A DNA stretch of 64,000 nucleotides from Dyella sp. RRB7. GTDB taxonomy: Bacteria > Pseudomonadota > Gammaproteobacteria > Xanthomonadales > Rhodanobacteraceae. Of this stretch, positions 9,791-19,279 are shown piece after piece. The first letter of the stretch is position 1; each line of letters begins with the position of its first letter. The notes under the pieces were generated by a model, which made no database searches, had not been told where the DNA came from, and worked only from the letters and a program-made list of their open reading frames with translations. The stretch lies in NCBI RefSeq assembly GCF_022761115.1, contig NZ_JAKWJS010000004.1, positions 124,001 through 188,000 on the forward strand. Reading direction: 5' to 3'. The position numbers were made by a program, and so were the translations under genes.

Positions 9791-10531
9791 ATGCATAGCG
9801 ATTCCAACGACTACGCCTACCTCGCGGCCAACTGGGCTGCCGTGCGAGCGCGCGTCGATGCCGCCTGCCGTGCGGCAGGCCGTGATGTTGCCGAGGTTTC
9901 CATCCTGCCGGTCAGCAAGACCTTCGGCCCGGAGGTCGTACGCGCGGCGATGGCGCTGGGCTTGAAACGCTTCGGCGAGAACAAGGTGCAGGAGATCCGC
10001 AGCAAGGCGGCGGCGCTGGCTGGCGCCGATATCGAATGGGTGGTCATCGGGCATCTGCAGACCAACAAGGCCAAGGATGTCGCACGCCTTGCCAGCGAAG
10101 TGCAGTCGCTGGACCGGCTGGAGCTGGCCGACGCGTTGCATCGCCGGCTGCAGCTCGAAGGGCGTGTCATCGACGTGCTGGTCGAGGTGAAGACCTCGCC
10201 CGAGGAAAGCAAGCACGGCCTGCCGCCGGCGCAGCTGCCGGCCTTTCTCGATGCGTTGCGTGGCTACGACACGTTGCGCGTGCGCGGCCTGATGACGTTG
10301 GCGGTGCCATCGGACGACCCGGAAGCGGTGCGCGCCTGCTTTCGCCAATTGCGCCGGCTGCGGGACGCTTCTCGCACCCAAGGCCATGATTTGCCGCGGC
10401 TTTCCATGGGCATGAGCGGCGACTTTCCGCTGGCCATTGCCGAGGGTGCGACGGAGATACGCATCGGTACGGCGATCTTCGGTGGTCGTTCAGGCAAACC
10501 TGAAACATACGGTACCGAACGTAATAATTAG
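9791..10531 (+). CDS. yggS: YggS family pyridoxal-phosphate homeostasis protein
   Basis: A 246-aa PLP-binding TIM-barrel protein (YggS/PLPBP/ProSC) that buffers free PLP and influences amino-acid and keto-acid balance. The PLP lysine is in ILPVSKTFG (Lys43), followed by FGENKVQEI, WVVIGHLQTNKAK, and a C-terminal LSMGMSGDFPLAIAEGATEIRIGTAIFG split into phosphate-binding GMSGD and GTAIFG. The start ATG is preceded by a weak GGGGCAG site. In many gammaproteobacteria yggS lies next to pilT or proC; neither is seen here. Confidence 0.95.
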   Translation: MHSDSNDYAYLAANWAAVRARVDAACRAAGRDVAEVSILPVSKTFGPEVVRAAMALGLKRFGENKVQEIRSKAAALAGADIEWVVIGHLQTNKAKDVARLASEVQSLDRLELADALHRRLQLEGRVIDVLVEVKTSPEESKHGLPPAQLPAFLDALRGYDTLRVRGLMTLAVPSDDPEAVRACFRQLRRLRDASRTQGHDLPRLSMGMSGDFPLAIAEGATEIRIGTAIFGGRSGKPETYGTERNN

Positions 10532-10751
10532 TTCACTAATTGATCAAAAAATAATCACGTTAGGTATATTTATTCTTATAAATCATGTAGTTGATGTAAA
10601 TGCATAGGCCGTGCCAAGTTTCGAAACGACAGGGTACAGTTAACCCCAATCGAACATACGACCCGCAACCCTTTGCTAAGTTCACGTCTCCATCACGGCC
10701 AGCGGCTCCGCCGACGGCTTAAACCATGAACTGCAAAGGGAATTGTCCCAG
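10532..10751. other. AT-rich leader region of the NlpC/P60 gene
   Basis: The 220 bp before the NlpC/P60 gene are unusually AT-rich for this genome, especially 10528-10605. A TTGATC (10540-10545) and TATATT (10565-10570) could be sigma-70 hexamers but are 19 bp apart, so I do not assign a promoter exactly. The rest is an untranslated leader of roughly 150 bp with no ORF that I can support. Confidence 0.4.
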
Positions 10752-11474
10752 ATGCCAACAAAGCGATTGATTGCTGCTGCTGCGCTTGCTGGTGCACTGC
10801 TCGTATCCCTTCCGCTCTTCGCTGAACCCCTCGCCGGCAACGCCAATGTGCCGGCTCCCGTGAATGTCTCTTCCAGCCTGATGGGGCAGATGGCGGTGTT
10901 CGCACCGGCTGCCGCGCTGGCACAGGCCGCGATTCCCACCCAGCCGGGCGCCAATGCGCCGGCGGCCAAGGCGGCCGCTTCGGGCTGGGGCACGGAAGAC
11001 GACGATCTCGATGCCGACGGCATGCCCAACGCGGGCGTGGCCGCGGTTACCGCGCTGGCCAATGACACCTCCGCGCTGCGCAAGACGCTTATCGGCCTGG
11101 CCATGCAACTGCGTGATATCCGTTATGTGCGCGGCGGCCACGATCCCTCCACCGGTTTCGATTGCAGCGGCTTTGTCCGCTACGTGTTCGCCCATGCCGT
11201 GGGCCTGGAGCTGCCGACCAATTCGGCCTCGCAGTTCCTGGCCGGCCTGAAGGTCGATCGTGGCGACATGCAGCCGGGCGACCTGGTGTTCTTCCGCACC
11301 GCTGGCCGTCGTGGCCAGGGTCGCATCTCGCACGTGGGCATCTACATCGCCAACGGCCAGTTCATTCATTCGCCCTCGCGCGGCAAGACGGTGCGCGTGG
11401 ACAGCCTGGACGAGTCGTACTGGGCGCAGCGTTTCGCCGGCGCCAAGCGCCCGGGCGGACTCGCCCGCAGCTGA
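10752..11474 (+). CDS. secreted NlpC/P60 (C40) cell-wall peptidase
   Basis: A 240-aa exported endopeptidase that cleaves peptidoglycan stem peptides. A signal peptide (cleavage near LFA-EP) is followed by an Ala/Pro-rich low-complexity linker to about res 90. The C40 domain has catalytic Cys138 in GFDCSGFVRYVF, GDLVFFRT and His194 in RISHVGIYI. I prefer the ATG at 10752 over the TTG at 10743 because an AAAGGG site lies 11 bp upstream of the ATG. It is monocistronic, with a strong terminator after it. It probably acts in wall remodelling or division; the exact cleavage site is unknown. Confidence 0.92.
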   Translation: MPTKRLIAAAALAGALLVSLPLFAEPLAGNANVPAPVNVSSSLMGQMAVFAPAAALAQAAIPTQPGANAPAAKAAASGWGTEDDDLDADGMPNAGVAAVTALANDTSALRKTLIGLAMQLRDIRYVRGGHDPSTGFDCSGFVRYVFAHAVGLELPTNSASQFLAGLKVDRGDMQPGDLVFFRTAGRRGQGRISHVGIYIANGQFIHSPSRGKTVRVDSLDESYWAQRFAGAKRPGGLARS

Positions 11475-11497
11475 CCACCGGCTTGCTTCGTCAGTCG

Positions 11498-11526
11498 AAG
11501 GCCGCCCATTGGGCGGCCTTTTTTTA
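11498..11526 (+). terminator. rho-independent terminator after the NlpC/P60 gene
   Basis: An 11-bp stem AAGGCCGCCCA/TGGGCGGCCTT with a minimal loop is followed by six or more T residues. It ends the plus-strand NlpC/P60 transcript 24 bp after its stop. The oppositely oriented NAD(P)-binding gene ends just beyond it. Confidence 0.9.
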
Positions 11527-11540
11527 TGCGCTGAAGAAGC

Positions 11541-12182
11541 TCAGTCGCCGAGTTCGCGCAGCTCGTCTGATTCGACGATGCGCAGGCCGCTTCCTGGCGT
11601 GCAGGCGAGCCGCCACATGGCGCGCGCCACCGTGGCGGCCTCGATGCCTCGCCAGCGCCCTGGGAGAACGCGCGAAAGGGGCGCGGCCAGCACTTCGCCC
11701 AGTCGAAACTCACGACGGGCACCAAGCAGCAGTGAGGGGCGCACGATAGTCAGGCGTGGCCAGCCCTGCTTTTGCAGTGCCACTTCCAGCTCACCCTTGG
11801 TGCGGTTGTAGAACACCCGCGACGATGTATCCGCGCCCAGGGCGCTGATCGCCACATAGTGGTTGGCGCCCAGCGCAAGCGCGTGACGTCCCAGCGACAG
11901 TGGCAGGTCGTAGTCGATCATGCGGAAGGCTTCGCGTGATCCGGCCTGGCGGATGGTGGTGCCCAGGCAGCAGAACACCGCTTCGACCGGGCCATGCAGC
12001 TGGGAGGCCAGATGGCTGACCACGCCCACCGGATTCTCCAGCTTGGGATGCGCTGGCAGTGCGTGTCGCGTGGGCGCGATGACGTGCGCGACGCCAGCAT
12101 CGTTGAGCAGCAGCGCAAGCAGCTCCTGGCCGGTCAGGCCGGTGGCACCCGCGAGCAGTACATGGCGTGGCGTGTCGCTCAT
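11541..12182 (-). CDS. NAD(P)-binding Rossmann protein (atypical short-chain reductase, TIP30/HIM1-like)
   Basis: A 213-aa protein with an N-terminal nucleotide motif [14 protein letters not shown] (GxxGxxG, near res 9-22), [15 protein letters not shown] (near 70), and [25 protein letters not shown] split around the YxxxK motif (Tyr124-Lys128 region), followed by [11 protein letters not shown]. This matches the NAD(P)H-binding TIP30/YbjT-like branch of extended short-chain reductases. The substrate is unknown. It converges on the NlpC/P60 gene and is 39 bp from the M28 peptidase gene on the same strand, so the two could share a transcript, the peptidase being downstream. Confidence 0.85.
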   Translation of the reverse strand: MSDTPRHVLLAGATGLTGQELLALLLNDAGVAHVIAPTRHALPAHPKLENPVGVVSHLASQLHGPVEAVFCCLGTTIRQAGSREAFRMIDYDLPLSLGRHALALGANHYVAISALGADTSSRVFYNRTKGELEVALQKQGWPRLTIVRPSLLLGARREFRLGEVLAAPLSRVLPGRWRGIEAATVARAMWRLACTPGSGLRIVESDELRELGD

Positions 12183-12221
12183 GGGATCATTCTACGCGGG
12201 TGGTGCAGGTGCGCGTGGTGC

Positions 12222-13868
12222 CTACAGTCCCTGCATGCTTACCGGGCGCTGGTAGTCGCTGCCGGGCTTCCATTGCGGGAAGTGCTCCTCCATCGACAAC
12301 CGGCTGCCGACCATGAACAGCGCGCGGGTGTCTTCCACGGCGCCGCTGAGATTCCAGCGCGGATCGAAGCGGTCGTCCTTCGGCGGCAGATCGCCGCCGG
12401 TGGGTGCTGCATCCGGTCGGGTGGCGGCGGAGCGCGCATACAGCACCGGCACGCCGGCGCGGGCGAAGCTCAACTGGTCCGAGCGGAAGAAGAAGCCTTG
12501 CTCCGGCTGAAGATCGGGCAGCACGTCGCGGCGCTGCGCACGGGCCGCCGCGGCGAGGTAGTCGTCCAGTTGCGATTGCCCGAAGCCGATGACCGACAGG
12601 GCACTGGCCGGGCCATCCACCGGCAGCATGTCCAGGTTGATGTCGGCCACGGTGTGGGACAGCGGCACCACCGGATGCGCCACGTAGTAGCGCGAGCCGA
12701 GCAGTCCGGATTCGTCCAGCGTAGTGGCGATGAACAGCAGCGATCGATGTGGCTTGGGAGCGCGATGCGCGAAGGCTTCGGCGATCTCCAGCAAGCCGGC
12801 CACGCCGGTCGCGTTGTCGACAGTGCCTTGTCGCGCATCGCTGGCGCCGGCGACGTGGTCCCAGTGCGCCGAATAGACGATGGCCTGGTCGGCATGCGTG
12901 GTGCCGTTGAGACGTGCGACCACGTTGTGGGATTCGCCGTGGCTGATCGTGCTGTCGATGGTGACGCTCAACGTCGCCTGCAGCGGCACGGCGGTGAAGC
13001 CACGCTGCGCGGCTTGCCGTTTCAGCGTATCGAAATCAGCGCCCGCGCGGGCGAACAGTTGGCGCGCGGCGTCGGTGGTGAGCCACCCGGCCACGGCCAA
13101 CCGCGGCGTGCCTTCCTCGCCCTTGGGAAGATCCAGGCGGGCGGTGCTCCAGCTGCGTTGCACCACGCTCCATGGATAACCGGCGGCATCCGTATCGTGC
13201 ACGATGAAGGCGGCGGTGGCGCCCTGGCGCGCCGCCTCCTCGAACTTGTAGGTCCAGCGGCCGAAATAGGTATATTCGCGCCCCTTGAACAGCTTCGGGT
13301 CCTGGTTCGCCCAGCCGGGATCGTTGACCAGCACGATCACCGTCTTGCCCTTCAGGTCGGTACCGGTGTAGTCGTTCCACTGCTCGCCCGGCGCATCGAT
13401 GCCATAGCCGACGAAGACCACCGGCGAGGCGGCGAGCGCGGCGTGTGCCTGCTCGTCGAGCGTGCCCACCACCATGTCCTTGCCGAAGTCGAGTGTCGAC
13501 CGCCCATCGCTGGCGTCGATGCTGAGTTGCGTCTGCTCGGCATGCTGCAGGGTCGCTGCCACATAGGGCACGGACTGCAACCAGCTGCCGTTGTTGCCGG
13601 GTGCCAACCCCATGCGGGTGAATTGCTGGATCAGGTAATCGGTGGTGCGCTGTTCGGCTTCGCCGGTGGTGGTGCGGCCAAGCAAGGCATCGGAAGAGAG
13701 CGCTTTCACGTGCTGGGTCATGTCGTCGATGACGATGCCCGGAGAGAAATCGTTATACGCCGGCAGCGCGCCGACCCCAGCGCTGCTATCGGTACCGGTA
13801 TTGGTCTGATGATGCTGGCAAGCGCAGAGCGCGAAGCTCAACACGACGATCGACCACAGCTGGCGCAT
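12222..13868 (-). CDS. M28 family zinc peptidase, lipoprotein
   Basis: A 548-aa exported aminopeptidase-type protein. The N-terminus ends in a lipobox-like LCAC (Cys17). A PA-type insert domain (near res 150-270) precedes the M28 catalytic domain, with zinc ligands in AHWDHVAG (His335, Asp337) and VDNATGVAGLLE (Asp351). The canonical Glu-Glu pair is replaced by Asp-Glu in TLDESGLLGS (Asp385-Glu386), so the general base is Asp instead of Glu. NLDMLP supplies a later Asp ligand. The ATG at 13868 gives the lipoprotein signal; the longer frame lacks support. Peptide or amino-acid release in the periplasm is likely, with the residue change making rate or specificity uncertain. Confidence 0.9.
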   Translation of the reverse strand: MRQLWSIVVLSFALCACQHHQTNTGTDSSAGVGALPAYNDFSPGIVIDDMTQHVKALSSDALLGRTTTGEAEQRTTDYLIQQFTRMGLAPGNNGSWLQSVPYVAATLQHAEQTQLSIDASDGRSTLDFGKDMVVGTLDEQAHAALAASPVVFVGYGIDAPGEQWNDYTGTDLKGKTVIVLVNDPGWANQDPKLFKGREYTYFGRWTYKFEEAARQGATAAFIVHDTDAAGYPWSVVQRSWSTARLDLPKGEEGTPRLAVAGWLTTDAARQLFARAGADFDTLKRQAAQRGFTAVPLQATLSVTIDSTISHGESHNVVARLNGTTHADQAIVYSAHWDHVAGASDARQGTVDNATGVAGLLEIAEAFAHRAPKPHRSLLFIATTLDESGLLGSRYYVAHPVVPLSHTVADINLDMLPVDGPASALSVIGFGQSQLDDYLAAAARAQRRDVLPDLQPEQGFFFRSDQLSFARAGVPVLYARSAATRPDAAPTGGDLPPKDDRFDPRWNLSGAVEDTRALFMVGSRLSMEEHFPQWKPGSDYQRPVSMQGL

Positions 13869-14109
13869 AGCCCTTCCACAACGACATGGAGCACGGAATA
13901 TTGTTGTCGATGTTGCCAGCAAACGCGTCGAAAGGGCATGCCTGCCGAGGCGTCGCGTACCGCAGGAAATTACCGGCAGACCAGAGCTTGTCCTCGACGC
14001 CAAGGGCTGCCGGGCGTCCGCGTGGATCGGCTTGGGGGCGGCGCAAACATGGCGGCGCCGGGCCGGTGCAGCTACGCTTGGGCGGATTGCCTTATGGAAT
14101 GGCCCCGAC

Positions 14110-14760
14110 ATGCCGTTTGATCTCCCTACTGTCACCCGCAATCTGTTGATCGCCAACGTGCTGGTGTTCCTGTTGCAGCAGGTGATGGGTGAAACCCTGC
14201 TGATGCACTTTGCCCTGTGGCCGTGGGGGCCCGATCAGATCGCCCAAAGCAGCGAAGGCCTGGTATCGGTGGGCTTTCGCCCCTGGCAGCTGGTGACCTA
14301 CGCCTTCATGCACGGCGGCACGCTGCACCTGTTCTCCAACATGCTCGCCTTGTTCATGTTTGGCGGGCAGATCGAGCGCGTGTTCGGCCCACGCAATTTC
14401 ACCGTGTACTACTTCGTCTGCCTGGTGATGGCGGCGCTGGCCCAGCTGGTGGTGGTGAAGTGGTTTACCGGCGGGTTCTATCCGACGCTGGGCGCCTCGG
14501 GCGCCATCTTCGGCATCCTGCTGGCGTTCGGCATGCTGTTCCCGCACGAGAAGATGATGCTGATCTTCCTGCCCATTCCCATCTCGGCCTGGCTGTTCGT
14601 CACGCTCTACGCGCTGTTCGAGCTGGTGCTGGGCGTGACCGGCACGCAGGCCGGCATTGCGCATTTCGCCCACCTGGGCGGCATGCTGGGCGGCTTTATC
14701 CTTATCCAGTACTGGCGGGGCAAATTGCCCATCAAGCCGCAGCGCCGCCTCTGGCGCTGA
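14110..14760 (+). CDS. rhomboid family intramembrane serine protease
   Basis: A 216-aa six-helix rhomboid. Features are the HGGTLHLFSNMLALFMFG segment (His68 onward, helix 2), catalytic Ser130 in TLGASGAIFG and the second catalytic residue His188 in AHFAHLGGMLGG. The short N-terminus (NLLIANVLVFLLQ directly after ten residues) and an RRLWR tail are typical of GlpG-like bacterial forms lacking a cytosolic domain. It is 30 bp upstream of an amino-acid permease and may be cotranscribed with it. Its substrate is unknown. Confidence 0.94.
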   Translation: MPFDLPTVTRNLLIANVLVFLLQQVMGETLLMHFALWPWGPDQIAQSSEGLVSVGFRPWQLVTYAFMHGGTLHLFSNMLALFMFGGQIERVFGPRNFTVYYFVCLVMAALAQLVVVKWFTGGFYPTLGASGAIFGILLAFGMLFPHEKMMLIFLPIPISAWLFVTLYALFELVLGVTGTQAGIAHFAHLGGMLGGFILIQYWRGKLPIKPQRRLWR

Positions 14761-14790
14761 GCGTACGTTCGCAATCACTCGGCAGTTTCC

Positions 14791-16173
14791 ATGACGCAGC
14801 ATCTCCAGCGCCGGCTCACGCCGCGCCATATCACTTTCATGGCGCTTGGCATGGCCATTGGCGCGGGCCTGTTCCTCGGCTCGGCCGATGCGATCAAGCT
14901 GGCAGGGCCTTCGGTGCTGTTCGCTTACCTGTTTGGCGGCGTGATGATCTTCATCATCATGCGTGCGCTGGGCGAGATGACCGTGCGCGATCCGGTGGCC
15001 GGCTCGTTCAGCGTGTATGCGCGGCGTTATCTGGGACCGTTCGCCGGTTTCGTCACCGGCTGGAACTATTGGCTGCTGATGGTCGGCGTGGGCATGGCCG
15101 AAGCCACCGCCGTGGGCGCCTATATGCACGAGTGGTTTCCCGACTGGCCGCGCTGGATATGGGTGCTGGGCAGCGTGCTGATGATCGGCGGGTTGAACCT
15201 GCTCACCGTGAAGATCTACGGCGAGATGGAATTCTGGTTCACCCTGATCAAGGTGCTGACGGTGCTGGCGATGATCGCCGGCGGCCTGTGCATCATCTTC
15301 CTGGGCTGGGGCAATGGCGGCCAGCCGACCGGCCTGTCCAACCTGTGGTCGCACGGCGGCTGGTTCCCGCATGGGCTCACCGGCATGGTGCTGGCGCTGC
15401 CGGTGGTGGTGTTTTCGTTCGGCGGCGTGGAAACCGTGGGTATCGCCGCGGGCGAGGCGGAGCAGCCCGAGCGCACCATTCCGCGGGCGGTGAATTCGGT
15501 GCTGTGGCGCATCCTGATCTTCTACGTGGGCGCGCTGTTCGTGATCATGGCGATCTATCCCTGGACCGGCCTGGGCGAGCACGGCAGTCCGTTCGTGACC
15601 ACGTTCGCCAAGCTGGGTATTCCGCAGGCGGCGGGGCTGATCAATTTCGTGGTGATCACGGCGGCGTTGTCCGGTTTCAACAGCACCACCTTCAGTGGCA
15701 GCCGCATGTTATATAGCCTGGCCAGCAAGGGGCAGGCGCCGGCGGTGCTGGCGAAGGTGAACACGCATGGCGTGCCGATGCGCGCGATCCTGATCACGCT
15801 GATGGTGCTGCTGCTGGCGGTACTGCTGAACTACCTGCTGCCGGCCAAGGTGTTCGGCATCATGATGTCCATCCTGTCGTTCAACACCGTATGGACCTGG
15901 TCCATGGTGCTGCTGGCGCACTACAGCTTCCGCCGGCAGCTGCGCCAGCGAGGCGAGGCCCCGGCGGCGTTCCGGCTGCGCTGCTGGCCGTTCACCGGCG
16001 TGCTGTGCCTGGCTTTCCTGGGCTTCGTGGTGGTGATGCTGGGGGTGAGCCCGGATACGCGCGTGGCGCTTTACGTGGGCGCGGCGTGGATTGCACTGCT
16101 GAGCGTGACCTACAAGGTGTTTGGTGTGCGCCAGCGCATCGTGATGCAGGATGCGTTACCGGCCGCCGCCTGA
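14791..16173 (+). CDS. APC superfamily amino-acid permease (ProY/GabP-like)
   Basis: A 460-aa inner-membrane proton symporter of the amino-acid transporter (AAT) branch. The first helix reads ITFMALGMAIGAGLFLGS with the unwound GAGLF substrate site, followed by an IKLAGPSVL loop and the RALGEMTVRDPVAGSF signature near res 58-73, characteristic of proline, GABA and aromatic amino-acid permeases. Twelve hydrophobic segments can be placed. The conserved ERTIPRAVNSVLWRIL is at 230-245. Substrate is not decidable; ProY-like proline or cryptic permease is closest by eye. Confidence 0.9.
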   Translation: MTQHLQRRLTPRHITFMALGMAIGAGLFLGSADAIKLAGPSVLFAYLFGGVMIFIIMRALGEMTVRDPVAGSFSVYARRYLGPFAGFVTGWNYWLLMVGVGMAEATAVGAYMHEWFPDWPRWIWVLGSVLMIGGLNLLTVKIYGEMEFWFTLIKVLTVLAMIAGGLCIIFLGWGNGGQPTGLSNLWSHGGWFPHGLTGMVLALPVVVFSFGGVETVGIAAGEAEQPERTIPRAVNSVLWRILIFYVGALFVIMAIYPWTGLGEHGSPFVTTFAKLGIPQAAGLINFVVITAALSGFNSTTFSGSRMLYSLASKGQAPAVLAKVNTHGVPMRAILITLMVLLLAVLLNYLLPAKVFGIMMSILSFNTVWTWSMVLLAHYSFRRQLRQRGEAPAAFRLRCWPFTGVLCLAFLGFVVVMLGVSPDTRVALYVGAAWIALLSVTYKVFGVRQRIVMQDALPAAA

Positions 16174-16191
16174 GTGCGAGGCAATCTCCCT

Positions 16192-16280
16192 GTAGGAGCG
16201 CACCCTGTGCGCGACCCCGCTCGCCTTGCGTCTTGATAGAGTCGCAAAAGTTGCTGGTTGCGCACAGAGTGCGTTCCTAC
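16192..16280. repeat. REP-like inverted repeat
   Basis: A 25-bp left arm (GTAGGAGCGCACCCTGTGCG onward, 16192-16216) and a nearly complementary right arm ending GTTCCTAC (16256-16280) enclose a 39-bp spacer. This is the GTAGGAGCG-type intergenic palindrome scattered through xanthomonad and pseudomonad genomes. It lies between the converging permease and rapA genes. Confidence 0.8.
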
Positions 16281-16295
16281 CCATGGCTGGCAGAA

Positions 16296-19136
16296 TCAGC
16301 GCAGCGCCAGGAAATCCGCGCTGACCACGAAGCGCACCGCATCCAGGCGCAGGCGCGATGCCGGCAATGCCTTGAGCAACGCCGTGCGTTCATCGGCAAC
16401 GGCGCCGATTTCGGTTTCGCTGATGGCCGGATTCACCGCGCGCAAGGCCAGCAGGCGCGACAGTTCCGCATCCAGTGTCTCCGTCGCCTGCGCCAGCGCC
16501 CCGTCGATGCTCGCCTGCGCGCGTTCGCTGGCCAGCGACTCGGCCTTCTCCAGCATCGGCGGCACCAGCTTGTTGAGGAACTTGCGGTAGCGCGGCACTT
16601 CGATGCTGCGGTCCGCCGCCTTGCGCAGGGCGATATCGCTGGGACGGAAGTCGGGACGTTCGGTGAGCCGGGTATCGATGGTGACGACGATCGGTTGCAT
16701 CGGCAGGAAGCGCTCCGCATCGAGCTTGCGGTCGGCTACGCATTCGAGCACGAACACCGCCTGCAGCAGCGCGCTGCGCGGCGGCAGGACGTCATCGACC
16801 AGGAAGGCGGCATTGCCCTGCTCGCTGGTGAGCGCGAGGTCGAGCGCGCCCAGCACGATCGGATGATCCAGCCGCAGCAGCGGCAGCTCTTCGCGGGCCA
16901 GCGCCACCTCGCGGGCAAAGGTGACGGCCTGCGGACCTTCGGTGAAGCCGGGCAGGGCGTCGGTGGACAGATACTGCGGGTCGAGCAGCAGCACCTGGCC
17001 ACCCAGTTCCTCGGCATGGATGCCGAAGCGCTCCAGCAGGCCCTGGATGAAGGCGTCGCGGCCCGGGTCATGTTCTTCGCGGGTGAAGGCCTGCTGCAAT
17101 TCGTCCGCATGCAGGTCGCGGCTGGCGGCGAGTTCCAGCAGGTGATCGCGGCCATCGCGGATGAGCGCGGCCATTTCCTCGTGGCCGGCGCGCGTTTCGG
17201 CCAGCAGCACGTCCAGTTCCTGGTCGCGGTTGTCGTCGCCGCGCGCGTGCTGGTCGGCCAGCCGCGCGATCGAATCGCCGAAGCGGCGCAGCAGTTCGCG
17301 GCCATCGGCAGGGCTGGAGCGGAATGCGTCCACGCCCTCGTCGTACCAGCGGGCCAGCATGTGCTGCGCGCTGTCGGCAACAGCGAGGATATGGATGCTG
17401 ATGTCGTGCTTCTGGCCGATGCGGTCCAGGCGACCGATGCGCTGTTCCAGCAGGTCCGGATCGAGCGGCAGGTCCCACAGCACCAGGCGATGGGCGAACT
17501 GGAAGTTGCGGCCTTCCGAGCCGATCTCCGAGCACAGCAGCAGGCGCGCGCCATCGGGCTGCGCGAAGTAGGCCGCGTTGCGGTCGCGCTGCACGATGCC
17601 TAGGCCTTCGTGGAAGCGCGCGATGCCGACGCCACTCTTCGTGCGCAGGGCCTCTTCCAACGCCAGCACCTTGGCCTGGCTGCGGCAGATCAACAGGAAC
17701 TTGTCCTGCGGATGGGCTTCGAGCAGGCTGACCAGCGCGTCGATGCGCCGGTCGGCGCTGTAGTCGATCTCCATGGCCGGCGACGGCTGCTGGATGTCCG
17801 CATGGAACTCGGCCAGCAGGCTCTGGCGCCCGGCGTCACTGAGCGTATCGGCGTCGAGCAGGTGCCACACCGGCAGGCGCTTGGGAAACCCGCCTATGCT
17901 GGCGCGGCGATTGCGGAACATGGCGCGGCCGGTGCCGTGACGGTCGATCAGCGCGGCGAGGATGTCGCGCGCATGCTCCGGCTTGGTGGTGTCGGCCAGC
18001 GGGGCCTGCAGGGCTTCATCACCGGCGAACGCGTCGCGCAAGGTATTGCGCTGGACGTCGTCGAGCGGTTCGCCGGCGAGCAGGCGATCAGCGATCTTCG
18101 ACAGGTTCTGGAACGTGTCGGATTCGGACAGATAGACGTCCAAATCGTGATAACGCTGCGGATCGAGCAGGCGCAGGCGCGCGAAGTGGCCGCTGCGGCC
18201 CAGTTGCTCGGGCGTGGCCGTGAGCAGGATCACGCCTGGCGTGGCGGCGGCGAGCTGTTCCACCAGCGTGTAGCGCGGGCTGGCGGCCTCGGGGCTCCAG
18301 GCCAGGTGATGGGCTTCGTCCACCACCAGCAAGTCCCACGAGGCTTCCAGCAACTGCTGGGCGCGCTTGGGCGATTGCTCGAGAAAACCGAAGTCGGCGA
18401 TGACCAGTTGCTCATCCTCGAACGGATTGCTGCCGTCGCCGGATTGCTCCAGCGCTTCGCAGCGTTCTTCGTCGTAGATGGCAAAGCTGAGGTTGAAGCG
18501 GCGCAGCAGCTCCACGAACCACTGGTAGACCAGGGTGTCCGGCAATAGCACCAGCACGCGGCCGGCGCGGCCGGTGGCCAGCTGGCGGGCAATGATCATG
18601 CCTGCCTCGATGGTCTTGCCCAGGCCCACTTCATCGGCCAGCAGCACGCGGGGCGGCCGGCGTGCGGAAGCAATGCCGGCCACGCGCAGCTGGTGCGGCA
18701 CCAGGCCAATGCGCGCGGCACCCAGGCCCCAGGCAGGCGAGCGGCGCGCATCGGCGCGGCGCTTGAGGCCTTCCAGGCGCAGCTCGAAGTGCGCGACGGG
18801 GTCGGTACGGCCGCCGATCAGGCGGTCATCGGCCTGGCTGACGCTTTGCTCGTCATCGAGCTGGCCTTCCTCCAGCTCGCGGCCCTCGCCACGGTAAACC
18901 AGCAGCTCCTCGCGAACCTCCACGCGCTCGACCAAGAAGGCGATGCCCTTGCCAGCCACGCGCTGGCCCGGCCGGAACTCTGCGCGCACCAGCGGCGCCG
19001 AGTCGATGGCGTAGGGCCGCAATACCCCCGCCTTGGCAAACAGCACCTGCACCCCCCGTCCTTCGACGCGCAGCACAGTGCCGAGGCCGAGCTCAGGCTC
19101 GGCGGTGGAGATCCATCGTTGACCGGGTACGAACAT
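16296..19136 (-). CDS. rapA: RNA polymerase-associated protein RapA (HepA)
   Basis: A 946-aa Swi2/Snf2 ATPase that binds RNA polymerase and helps recycle it after termination. The N-terminal Tudor-like part begins MFVPGQRWISTAEPELGLG. Helicase motifs follow: Walker A DEVGLGKTIEAGMI (near res 165), Walker B VVDEAHHL (near 275), LLTATPEQLG (near 305), and the second lobe with IGSEGRNFQFAHRLVLWDLP and RIGRLDRIGQ near 540-570. Length matches E. coli RapA (968 aa). No frame damage. Confidence 0.96.
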   Translation of the reverse strand: MFVPGQRWISTAEPELGLGTVLRVEGRGVQVLFAKAGVLRPYAIDSAPLVRAEFRPGQRVAGKGIAFLVERVEVREELLVYRGEGRELEEGQLDDEQSVSQADDRLIGGRTDPVAHFELRLEGLKRRADARRSPAWGLGAARIGLVPHQLRVAGIASARRPPRVLLADEVGLGKTIEAGMIIARQLATGRAGRVLVLLPDTLVYQWFVELLRRFNLSFAIYDEERCEALEQSGDGSNPFEDEQLVIADFGFLEQSPKRAQQLLEASWDLLVVDEAHHLAWSPEAASPRYTLVEQLAAATPGVILLTATPEQLGRSGHFARLRLLDPQRYHDLDVYLSESDTFQNLSKIADRLLAGEPLDDVQRNTLRDAFAGDEALQAPLADTTKPEHARDILAALIDRHGTGRAMFRNRRASIGGFPKRLPVWHLLDADTLSDAGRQSLLAEFHADIQQPSPAMEIDYSADRRIDALVSLLEAHPQDKFLLICRSQAKVLALEEALRTKSGVGIARFHEGLGIVQRDRNAAYFAQPDGARLLLCSEIGSEGRNFQFAHRLVLWDLPLDPDLLEQRIGRLDRIGQKHDISIHILAVADSAQHMLARWYDEGVDAFRSSPADGRELLRRFGDSIARLADQHARGDDNRDQELDVLLAETRAGHEEMAALIRDGRDHLLELAASRDLHADELQQAFTREEHDPGRDAFIQGLLERFGIHAEELGGQVLLLDPQYLSTDALPGFTEGPQAVTFAREVALAREELPLLRLDHPIVLGALDLALTSEQGNAAFLVDDVLPPRSALLQAVFVLECVADRKLDAERFLPMQPIVVTIDTRLTERPDFRPSDIALRKAADRSIEVPRYRKFLNKLVPPMLEKAESLASERAQASIDGALAQATETLDAELSRLLALRAVNPAISETEIGAVADERTALLKALPASRLRLDAVRFVVSADFLALR

Positions 19137-19201
19137 GAGGGGCTACAGCTGGGTACAGAGAGCGCGATTATCCGCTGTGTGGCCGGCATTGACCATGCCT
19201 T

Positions 19202-19235
19202 AACGAAAATGGGCTCCTCGCCGCCGGGGAGCCCA
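19202..19235 (-). terminator. terminator of the minor pilin operon
   Basis: On the minus strand TGGGCTCC pairs with GGAGCCCA around a ten-base loop and is followed by TTTTCGTT. It lies 45 bp after the pilE stop and closes the fimT-pilV-pilW-pilX-pilY1-pilE transcript. Confidence 0.8.
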
Positions 19236-19279
19236 CGTGTCGAAGTGCGCTGCGTGACCACTGCAGCTTCATGGATACA

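Noticed and set aside
10540-10570. Sigma-70 promoter TTGATC/TATATT before the NlpC/P60 gene
   Set aside because: The spacing is 19 bp and other AT-rich hexamers overlap, so the exact promoter cannot be fixed.
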